The notes under the pieces are model-generated. The model made no database searches, had not been told where the DNA came from, and saw nothing but the letters and a program-made list of their open reading frames with translations. Below, piece after piece: positions 1 to 7,948 of a stretch of DNA of 33,945 nucleotides; position 1 is the first letter of the stretch; every line of letters starts with the position of its first letter. This DNA is from Paramarasmius palmivorus (Eukaryota; Basidiomycota; Agaricomycetes; Agaricales; Marasmiaceae). The stretch is from assembly GCA_037176845.1 (NCBI GenBank), contig JAYKXP010000293.1, forward strand, positions 1 to 33,945, in the 5' to 3' direction. The position numbers and the translations under genes were made by a program.

Positions 1-2038
1 GTGCTAAATTTATGTTGGTAATACCAGATAGCGCAAAATCTGAACCATCAGTCAACACTTGAATGGGGAGACGAGGATCAAAGTGACGAAGGACAGGTGC
101 CGAAGTGAAAGCACTCTTGAGAGTCTCGAAGCTCTGTTTACATTCATCCGAGAATATGAATGGAGTGGACTTCTTTGTGAGATTCGTCAGGGGGGTAACG
201 ATGGGAGTAGTCTGGGATGAATCGACTGATAGAAATGTTGTGAAACCTAAGAAGGATTGTAGGTCCTTCAATTTTCCAGGTTCCGGCCAAGAAGTAATGG
301 TGTCCAACTTCTTTGGGTTCATTGATATGCCATTTCGTCCAATGATGTATCCGAGGTACTCGACTTCGTCTTTATCGAAAGTGCATTTTTTAGCATTTGC
401 ACACAGATTTGCCGCGCGAAGTCGATCCAATACCAAACGAACGTGGTGATCATGTTCTTCTTGTGTCCGTGAAAATATGAGAATATCATCGAGATACACC
501 ACACATATAACACCCAAAATGTCACTTAGGACATCCTGAATAAATGCTTGCCATGCTGCTGGTGCATTGGTGAGTCCGTAGGGAACAATGAGGTGTTCAA
601 AGAGTCCAAGATGTGTGCGGAACGCAGTCTTCCATTCATCGCCTTCTCGAATGCGTAGATGACTGTACGCACTCTTTAGGTCAATGACAGAGAAAACTTT
701 GCATCCTTGGACCGAGTCCAGAAGGTCATCGACTAATGGAAGGGGAAATCGATTTTTCTTGGTAATTTTGTTCAATCCACGATAATCGACACATAGACGA
801 ATTTCTCCTGTTTTCTTGCGAGTGAAAAGAACTGGAGCCCCTGCAGAAGAAGTTGACCGACGAATGTGCCCTCGTTTGAGATTTGAGTGCACGTATTCTG
901 CCACAGCGTCCTTCTCTTCTGCAGTGAGGCGGTACATGGGACCGAAAGGAGGTGAGGATCCTGGTTCCAGTTCAATATCAATGTCAAACGCCCTATGGTC
1001 AGGTAGTTTTTCGAACTCTGTTGGATTAAAAACTGTCTCCGCAAAGTCCATGTATTTGCCAGGGACATGTTTGAGGTATTCGTCATTGAAAGGGTCCGGT
1101 GGTTTAGGCGGAGTGTCCATTGTAAAGGAATTAATGAATGTGGGAGAGGTGTTATCATGGAAGCGAAGCAGGGAAATTGAGTACGGTGAATCCCTTGTAA
1201 TGCGGCTAAATTTCTTGTGGCTGACAATCTTGACATCAGGAGCTTTCGATGGTGGATGCAAGTAATCCGTAGCCGATGGAAAGGGAGATTGCCGTGTATG
1301 AAAGCCATTCATGAAGGCGAGAAATGAAGTTGTAATCCGAGGTTTCGGAGGAGGTGTGGTGAGTTTAATACAAGGGATCGTCTTTGGAAAACGTCCTGTA
1401 AACCAAGTCGGAGATATACCAGAGAGACCTAAGCCATCAATGTATATTGCTTTATCTGTAGACGGTTTCTGCTCAAGACCTCGGCCTTTTGCAAAAACAG
1501 TTTCCGGGGAAGGAAGACCACAGCAAGTGAAAGTCAGAGTCGAGTCTGCCCAATCAATGCTAGGATTGTGGCGCCTTAACCAGTCTAGTCCGAGAATAAC
1601 AGGATATTCAACAGAGACTACGGCCAATGAAATGTGTTCAGTATGCCCGCCAACTAGCAGCGGTGAGATTACATCTTGGGTGATCAGCCCAGATGCTATA
1701 GGACGGTCGTCAACGGCCATAATCGGAATGGGAATTTCTTTCGTCCTGCGAGGAAATGAATGCCTAGCCGAAAACCTGTCGGAGATGCACGAAGTCGAAG
1801 CACCACAGTCAACCATCGCATAGGTTGAAACAAATGTATTACTAGGTAGTTGTAGTTTGACAGGAACAAAAAAATGTAGTGAGGAGTCGGTAGTCGCATG
1901 AATAAATCGAGGTGCAATAGAATTAATGAGTCGATAAATGTTGTCGGAAAATCGGGTATATGTGGCATCCGGTACCTGTGAAGAACGTGTCCCATCGCTC
2001 ACCGAATGCTCAGGGACATTGGAGCATTCGGTTACGCT
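1..2038 (-). CDS. Element B Pol, N-terminal part: aspartic protease and start of reverse transcriptase (partial)
   Basis: This is the pol frame of B, entered by -1 frameshifting at the end of gag and running off the window edge. The retropepsin active site reads MVDCGAST (ATG of this motif at 1816), followed by an ILGLDWL motif typical of retrotransposon proteases near residue 120 of the frame. After a linker comes the RT domain, including a VVYLDD active site around 490. The frame from 2038 to 1312 has no stop and joins in phase with the 1,165-codon ORF seen in the second copy. A patch at about 196-245 differs from the second copy by several indels that cancel out, so a few RT residues there are garbled. 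The catalytic residue context DCGA instead of DTGA/DSGA is known in some retroelement proteases. Integrase lies beyond the window start. Confidence 0.85.
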
Positions 2039-2044
2039 TTTCCC
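2002..2044 (-). promoter_or_regulatory. -1 ribosomal frameshift cassette between gag and pol of element B
   Basis: On the minus strand the last gag codons are GGA AAA GCG TAA. They contain the heptamer G GGA AAA (2044-2038), which fits the X XXY YYZ slippery rule in the gag frame. Six nucleotides later begins a perfect hairpin: CCGAATGCTC (2031-2022), a 10-nt loop (2021-2012), and GAGCATTCGG (2011-2002). The pol frame is exactly -1 relative to gag and is open from here into protease. Slippery site, 5-9 nt spacer and stable stem are the established ingredients of -1 programmed frameshifting. In the noisy tail copy (about 26670-26705) the heptamer survives but indels damage the stem. Confidence 0.85.
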
Positions 2045-3046
2045 GCCGATTTAGCAGGAGATTTCGCGTCCTTCTTGCCATCCTTCTTGGCCTGATAGGC
2101 CTTGCGCATGGAATCCGTGATGGAGGTACAGTCGGCAACAAGATGTCCTTTCTTGCCACAGTACATGCAAAGTCCATTCTTCTTTCGGTACTCGCGCTGA
2201 GCAGCCGTCAAAGGTCCCTTTGGTGTCGAAGTTTTTGTAGCATCAATTTCCATGGGAACTCCCGGAGGTAGTTCCGGAGAAGCAGTCGCAACAGGTGTTT
2301 GTGGCGCGGGAGCATGGAAAAAGCCACCGGAAGGTGAACCATTCTTTTTCCCATTGCCGTTACCATTTTTGGCATCGTGGCGCATATCAACTTCTCGTTC
2401 ATGGAGTCGATTATCAATCTTTTGGACCCAATCAATGTACTCTTTGAGTCCTTTAGGAGCGATATCGTCATCAGCCAATGCAATAGCATCCTTGACCCGT
2501 GGTTTAAGGTGTCGACGGAAGAAATGGATTTTTGAAGCTTCGGTAACATCAAGATGAACAATCCATTCCATGAAGCGAGCCGCATATTGAGTTGCGGAGC
2601 CCGTTTGATATAGATCATCCAACTTGTGTTGGGCAGTCGCCACGAGATTGGAATCACCAAAGTGCTTCGAAAACGCGGCGCAAAAGTTTTCAAAGTTATT
2701 GATCGCGCCGGGATTAAGTTTGAGAAGAGCGTTGTACCACTCTTTCGGAGAACCTTGGGCCAGGTACGTGGAAAGGTACACGCATTTGTCTTTGTCGGAA
2801 ATATAAATGTGACGTTGAAGGTATAACGTGTCACGTATCTCCTGCAGGAACCAGTAAACCTGGGAAGCCTTCCCGGTGAAGACAGTAGGTTCCTTGAATT
2901 TGGAAGCTTTCCCGGAGGAAGTGCTCATGTTCTGTAGCCTTTGTTCGATGATGCCAATGGTATCTCCGAGACGAACCATGTTGTTCATCATAACGGAGAT
3001 ATCATTCCATGAAGGCGTCGTTGCATAGGGAACGGGAGGATATCCG
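2032..3046 (-). CDS. Element B Gag (capsid and zinc-knuckle nucleocapsid), start codon separated by the A insertion
   Basis: Structural protein that forms the virus-like particle and packages the RNA. The longest ATG-started frame left here is 319 codons from 2991. The frame is open upstream to the insertion point, and the original ATG lies at 16138-16136, giving about 340 residues in the uninterrupted gene. A capsid-like helical region covers roughly residues 30-190 counted from 2991. It is followed by a basic, Gly/Asn/Pro-rich linker and one CCHC knuckle, CMYCGKKGHLVADC (residues 275-288, spacing C-x2-C-x4-H-x4-C). The C-terminus is Lys/Ala-rich. As it stands, the gene lacks its normal start and leader because 13 kb of element A lie between codon 3 and the rest, so this copy of B is probably inactive unless translation restarts at 2991. 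Confidence 0.87.
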
Positions 3047-3050
3047 CCGG
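3047..3050. repeat. Left target-site duplication of element A (CCGG)
   Basis: The four bases next to the left LTR of A are CCGG, and the same four bases follow the right LTR at 16131-16134. Using the duplication once gives ATG TCC GGC GGA TAT in B's gag, in frame. Four bases is at the short end for Ty3-type integrases (4-6 bp are known). Confidence 0.8.
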
Positions 3051-3866
3051 TGTCGTCCGTTCTTAGCGAACTAATGAAGACTCCTGCAGCACGTAACGTT
3101 AGTGGGCAGGTAACCTCCTGGTGACTGGATAATAGGATTCGAGAGTACCAAACTCGAAAACGTTGGCCGACGGTACTTTTGTAACTGAGTAAACTGATGA
3201 TGAACTAAGCTTCGCTACACACACTAGCGTTTCACTCTGGAAACTACTAACTAATGTATATGAAACCAAACTTCTGATACTTGACTGAAACTGGACTTGG
3301 CTATACCAGTGTTTCACTCTGGAAACTACTAACTGATATATGCAGAACCAAGCTAAATAAATGAACAGACTTGTCACTAGTGCTTCTGAAAAGCTACGAA
3401 CTAATGACTATTAAACGTGGGGTGAGGAATGATAGCCTGTATGAAGCTAAGATATATTTTTCCTGGGGTGTACCTACGATTACAGCTCCTTATATAGCTA
3501 AAAATAGAACTATGGATCAGTCAGCGAACTATCTAACTGAGTCAGAAACTATAAATCAAGGGTCCATTCATGATTCTAGGGTTCTTTTGCTTATGAATCA
3601 GGTATTTCTCTGTGCGACTCATGCACTTGAGTAATTCTGGATCAATCTGAATCAATCTGAGTCAGTCTGAGTCATTCAAAAGCTGTGGCAGCTATGAGGC
3701 TGTGTTGATCCCTAAAATAGAATAAGCATAGAATATCATAGAAAGGTAAGCATAGGGCATAAGGCATAGAAAATAGAAAGGTTGGGCATAGAGTACTTGT
3801 ATCATAATATCAAGAAAAAGCGCAAAACTTTGGGTCACTATGTAAATACCATTTTGTGGTATTACA
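3051..3866 (-). repeat. 3' LTR of element A, short form (816 bp)
   Basis: It matches the right LTR (14945-16130) at offset 11,894 from its start but is 370 bp shorter. It has one instead of three of the ~160-bp internal repeats, lacks about 12 bp next to the TATA motif (near 3495), and lacks about 43 bp between two TATAAATC copies (near 3551). The noisy tail copy of the same junction (27848-29182) carries the long form, so the shortening may be a consensus collapse rather than a real deletion. Ten-base repeats of the type AATCAATCTG occur at about 3639-3678. Confidence 0.9.
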
Positions 3867-3921
3867 TCCACGGGGAACTCAGAGATTGCAACTGTCCTCA
3901 GTTGCTATGCTTCACTGAGTA

Positions 3922-6900
3922 CTAATCATCATCTTCAGAGTCAAATATTTCATCATATGCAGGGTTGAGTTCATCTTGTTCTGTATGATCGAATGAATCA
4001 TCCGAGGTTGGTAATCCTGATGCTAGCTGTTGGACTCTTGAATCTTTTCGGGATATGTAGGGTAGCAGTCGGGTTGGTGATATTCCTTGCCTTGAAATTG
4101 CTCCATTCAGTTCTCGAATAACATATGAACCTCCCTTGGTTCTACGAACTATAGCATATGGACCTAACCATCTTGGTTTAGACTTTCTGCCTAATTCATT
4201 GGCTACTGCAGAATTCCGGACTAATACTAGATCATCTTTCTTATATTCTCTAGTGTAGAGACGTGTTCGATACTTGTGTTCAAACTCTGCTTTTGATCTG
4301 AAACGATTGATACGAAGGGTTTCGGCTGCTTTAGATAAATCATCTGGTCTGAGTTCTATCTGTTGTAGTCTGAGAGATAGAAATTCTTCTTCAGTCATAT
4401 TGGAAGACCATCCTTCTACTAGGAATGATGCTTCAGTAAGATCAAATGATAACGTTGGATGTGTGCCATAGACTAAGTAGTGGGGTGAAAAACCAGTTTG
4501 TTTTCGAACTGTGATTCTGTCTGCAAATATTGCTGCTGGTAGTAATTCTGGCCATCTTGATAAGTTTCCATCACATGCACGGATTATTGATTCTCTGATG
4601 ATAAAATGTCCTCGCTCTACAACTCCATTGGCTCTTGAGTTATAGGCACTTATTCGTACTTGAGCTATTCCAAGTCGTTTCATTAGAATCTCAAATGCTC
4701 CTTTGACTTCTGGGCCATTGTCTGTGGTAACATGAATGATGATTCCGTATCTGCAATATAGCTGTTCCCAAAAGAACTTGGCTAGTGCTTTGGCTGTGCT
4801 TTTAGTAAGGGCTCGGGCTTCACAAAATCCAGTTAGGTCATCTCGTGCAGCTACAATATATCTGAAACCTCTGGCTTTTGGCATGTACATTATGTCAATG
4901 TAAACTCTGGAGAATATAGCTTGGGGTGTTGATGGTTGCAGTGGAATCTGATGTGATCGGTGAGAGTGTATCTGACATTGGTGGCAGGATTGTACATGAT
5001 ATCTGATATGTTTTCGCATGTGTGGCCAAAAGAATCGTAAGTTGATAGTGTGAAAGACTGCATCATTTCCTCGATGTCCTAGTTTTTCATGTGCTTCATG
5101 CATAATCTGATGTCGTTTCTCAGAGCTGAATATAACAAGCTGAGGTATCTTGCGTCCATTTCGCTTGTACATTTTCCCATCTTTGATAAAGTACCACTTA
5201 GCATTCTGAAGAAATCTGTACTTTGCTTGACGGCGGCGCTTGGAATTCTCTTTTGGGTTATCGGTAGTATCTGGAAATTCAGGGAAATCCATTGTTGAAA
5301 GAAACTTGTATATATCATGGAGTCGTTTATCTGCAGGTGAATCATTGATTGAGGACTGAATGTTCTTTTCTTCTTCATCTTCACTTTCTGATTCCTCTGT
5401 GTCCTCTGTGTTGACTGGCATAACATATGATTGAATTGAGTCTGATGAATGGTGATAGTGTACTGTGTAGATGTTTCGGATGTTAGTGCGCTCTGTAGGA
5501 GTAAGGCAGTGTATGAATAATCCAAGGTCATCAAGCCATGAATCGTCATATTCTTCTTCAATATCTTCATCTTCAGCAGGTTCTCTTCGGGATAGTGCAT
5601 CTGCACCTACATGTTTTTCAGCTGGAACATGGATCAAAGTGAAGTCGAACAATAGTATTCCTTGTATCCATCGGTTGATTGCGGCATTGGGTTGCATATC
5701 TGGTTCATTGAGCATTCCTGAAATGTACTTGGCATCTACCTCAATATAGAGGTTACGTATTCCTATAAGATAAAGTCGCCATTGCCTTAAGGCTCTGAAT
5801 AAACCGTATAATTCTAACTTGGGCTGAGAGTATCTTGATTCACGTTCATTGAAGGGAATTGAACCATATCGGGCTGGTCTTCGGTGTCCTTGTTCATCTA
5901 ACTGTGAGAGAATGAATCCGCATCCATAAATACTTGAGTCTACAGCTAAGTAGACTGGGAGATCTGAGTCGTAATCAATGGGTCTTAATGCTGGTGCTGA
6001 CGAGATCAACTCTTTTAACTTGTCAAAACTCTGTTGTCTTAGTTCTGTCCAAATGAACTCTGCGTTCTTGTGATAGAGTTCACTCAGTGGTTTCACTAGC
6101 TGTGAGAAATTCCTAATCCATATTCGTACAGTTCCACATAGTCCAAGAAAACGTCTGACTGATTTTGGGTCTTTGAGAACTGGCCATTTTAATATCTTGT
6201 CAACTCGGTCTGGGTCTGGAAGTCTTCCATCAGGTGTACACCAGTTTCCTACGATAAGGACTTTCTGTCTTGCTATTTGTAACTTGTGGCTGGCAAATGT
6301 GCCTCCTGCATGTGCAACTCTGTGCATAATTCTGTGTACATCAACTGCGTGTTCCCATATGAATCTTCGTATTCCTGGGTTTTCATTGAGGACTTCTGGA
6401 TTTCCATTCTGATCTGGGTACATTGTTGGTGGGCCTTTGATTGGTAAATCGTCTATGAATATGTTTGCAGTTCGGGGAATCTCATCTTGTAGTATGAATA
6501 CCATGCATTGCTGAAACTCAGTTGGAGAATTTGTATATCCCATAGGCAAAGATGTGAGACGTAACAGTCCTAAGGGTGTCATGAAGGCGGTAAGATCTCG
6601 TGATTCTGGGTGGACTTTTCTTGCATCAAAACCCCAAAAGAGGTCAAATACAGTATAGACTGAACATGCAGAATAAGGTTGGACAAACTCGTCTAGTATT
6701 GGTGGTACTCCTGCATCACAGATAGTAACTTTATTTAGTGGCTGAAGGTCATGGACAATTCTTAAACTTCCATTCTTCTTGAGTACACAGAACCATCGTG
6801 AACGATAGGATGACTGAGAGCGTTCATAGACATTATGATTCATCTTGATCTTTAGTAAGTCAATGACTTTGGATAGAATGCCGGGTGGAATAGGAATGTT

Positions 6901-7413
6901 CTTATACTGCCATGGTGCATGATCGATAACTGGGTAAATGTATGGTGAAAAGTATTGCTCACTAAGTGTTCCTCGGTCAGTTTCTTCGAAGGCAAGTGCT
7001 TTCTCATTCATAACCATAATATGTAGGAACAACTTTTCTTCCTCTGGCCATAAAAAGCCATCTGGATTGATGTTTAACTTTTCTTTTCTTTCGTTGGTGA
7101 TTCGGGATGTTGGTGTAAACTCTGGAGGATTTGGTGTGAGAGGTGAAAGTGATTTCAGAGGGTCTTCTGGGAATTGACGAATGGTGCGAGCCCATTCTGG
7201 ATATGGTGCAGCTAATGGTCGAACTCGCTTTGCTACTCGTTTGTATGCTCCTAGAACTAGGGATTCATTTTTATCTGACTGTGGTGCAAGGATAATATCA
7301 TCGGGTTCAATGTTGGAAAAGGAATATATTCCTGTGTCAAGTGATATGTGCTGAAAGTACAATTCATCTGCACTTAGAATTGAATCGGGCTGAGTTTCGG
7401 TTGCAAGAATCAT
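3922..7413 (-). CDS. Element A Pol: reverse transcriptase, RNase H and integrase (1,163 aa)
   Basis: Copies the element RNA to DNA and integrates it. RT spans about residues 150-400. It contains the palm motifs SLRIVHDLQPLNK and VFDLFWGFD, and the active site FIDD at 319-322 followed by LPIKGP, where most Ty3 elements have YLDD. RNase H spans about 470-610, with VDSS, LELYGL, VDAKY and GADALSR supplying the acidic residues. Integrase has an HHCC zinc finger near 773-805, then Asp in YIDIM (about 838), Asp in TTDNGPEV (about 896) and Glu in NGVVERGH; the last two are separated by 34 residues. The C-terminal part resembles the usual retroviral-type DNA-binding fold (PRWLGPYAIV) and ends in a very acidic tail. 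I see no chromodomain and no protease, which is in the upstream ORF. The start at 7413 is the first ATG after an in-frame stop. How it is expressed is unclear because the upstream ORF ends 535 nt earlier in another frame. Confidence 0.93.
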   Translation of the reverse strand: MILATETQPDSILSADELYFQHISLDTGIYSFSNIEPDDIILAPQSDKNESLVLGAYKRVAKRVRPLAAPYPEWARTIRQFPEDPLKSLSPLTPNPPEFTPTSRITNERKEKLNINPDGFLWPEEEKLFLHIMVMNEKALAFEETDRGTLSEQYFSPYIYPVIDHAPWQYKNIPIPPGILSKVIDLLKIKMNHNVYERSQSSYRSRWFCVLKKNGSLRIVHDLQPLNKVTICDAGVPPILDEFVQPYSACSVYTVFDLFWGFDARKVHPESRDLTAFMTPLGLLRLTSLPMGYTNSPTEFQQCMVFILQDEIPRTANIFIDDLPIKGPPTMYPDQNGNPEVLNENPGIRRFIWEHAVDVHRIMHRVAHAGGTFASHKLQIARQKVLIVGNWCTPDGRLPDPDRVDKILKWPVLKDPKSVRRFLGLCGTVRIWIRNFSQLVKPLSELYHKNAEFIWTELRQQSFDKLKELISSAPALRPIDYDSDLPVYLAVDSSIYGCGFILSQLDEQGHRRPARYGSIPFNERESRYSQPKLELYGLFRALRQWRLYLIGIRNLYIEVDAKYISGMLNEPDMQPNAAINRWIQGILLFDFTLIHVPAEKHVGADALSRREPAEDEDIEEEYDDSWLDDLGLFIHCLTPTERTNIRNIYTVHYHHSSDSIQSYVMPVNTEDTEESESEDEEEKNIQSSINDSPADKRLHDIYKFLSTMDFPEFPDTTDNPKENSKRRRQAKYRFLQNAKWYFIKDGKMYKRNGRKIPQLVIFSSEKRHQIMHEAHEKLGHRGNDAVFHTINLRFFWPHMRKHIRYHVQSCHQCQIHSHRSHQIPLQPSTPQAIFSRVYIDIMYMPKARGFRYIVAARDDLTGFCEARALTKSTAKALAKFFWEQLYCRYGIIIHVTTDNGPEVKGAFEILMKRLGIAQVRISAYNSRANGVVERGHFIIRESIIRACDGNLSRWPELLPAAIFADRITVRKQTGFSPHYLVYGTHPTLSFDLTEASFLVEGWSSNMTEEEFLSLRLQQIELRPDDLSKAAETLRINRFRSKAEFEHKYRTRLYTREYKKDDLVLVRNSAVANELGRKSKPRWLGPYAIVRRTKGGSYVIRELNGAISRQGISPTRLLPYISRKDSRVQQLASGLPTSDDSFDHTEQDELNPAYDEIFDSEDDD

Positions 7414-7629
7414 GCTGATAATGTGTTAAAGCTGAGTATTGCTGTTTTAACTGGTTAGGTGAGTAAGTTTTACGTCATTACAAGGACGAATTCTGCTGTT
7501 ATATCTTTTCGTAGGTCTGAAGTCCAATGGAAACATATGTAAAGTCCTTGTCAACTGTAAATCTTATCTTAACTTGGATCAGACTATTGGTTGAACCCAT
7601 AAATATAGTGTTACATTTTGAGTAGAGTC

Positions 7630-7651
7630 ACTATTCTAGTACTAGAATAGT
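7630..7651. repeat. Perfect 22-bp palindrome in the A spacer
   Basis: The half-site is ACTATTCTAGT followed directly by its reverse complement, with no loop. It could be a dimer-protein binding site or an RNA hairpin just upstream of pol. No function is shown. Confidence 0.75.
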
Positions 7652-7697
7652 ACCTACTAAGGACGGAAAAAATTTGATGACAGAAATTGAAACACAT

Positions 7698-7860
7698 ATC
7701 ATACAAAGTTAACAGTCAAAGTGTCATCGTGTCGAAGAAGAATTTATATCGTACAAAAAGGAAGGCAAATAAGCATCATGTCAAAAGTGAAAAGCTATCA
7801 TACAAAAGGAGTTGGTTAAGTTGCATCGTGTCAAAGGTAAAAGGGTAGAAGTACAAAAGC
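7698..7860. repeat. Degenerate ~50-bp tandem repeats in the A spacer
   Basis: Units begin at 7698, 7748 and 7797 with ATC(A/G)TACAAA, with a partial fourth near 7848. Each full unit carries a CAT-CGTGTC or CATCATGTC core about 30 bases further on. The period is 49-51 bp, and the units have diverged more than the LTRs have. Confidence 0.7.
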
Positions 7861-7948
7861 AGACCTGATGTTGAGCGCGCAGTAAACCATAACGTATAAC
7901 CAAACCAGTAAATATCTCGTAGTTGAATGCCCTTGCCCAATACTCTCT

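Larger units (their letters stand above)
7414..7948 (-). other. Non-coding spacer between the two long ORFs of element A
   Basis: It holds no convincing ORF. On the element strand it is pyrimidine-rich. It contains three to four degenerate ~50-bp tandem repeats (7698-about 7860) and a perfect 22-bp palindrome (7630-7651). The noisy tail shows the same spacer at about 33289-33905. A spacer this long rules out simple frameshift or stop readthrough as the way to make Pol. Internal initiation, splicing or a second transcript are possible but not shown by the sequence. Confidence 0.7.

Noticed and set aside
816..1823. Plus-strand frames of 149 and 170 codons over the B protease/RT region
   Set aside because: They are antisense shadows of pol. 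The minus frame carries the protease and RT motifs.
3099..3377. 92-codon frame found identically at 3099-3377 and 14993-15271
   Set aside because: It lies in the two LTR copies of A, so identity follows from LTR duplication. No recognisable protein features.
7630..7651. Palindrome as a Rho-independent type terminator
   Set aside because: Wrong domain of life for that mechanism, no T tract immediately following, and no GC-rich stem.
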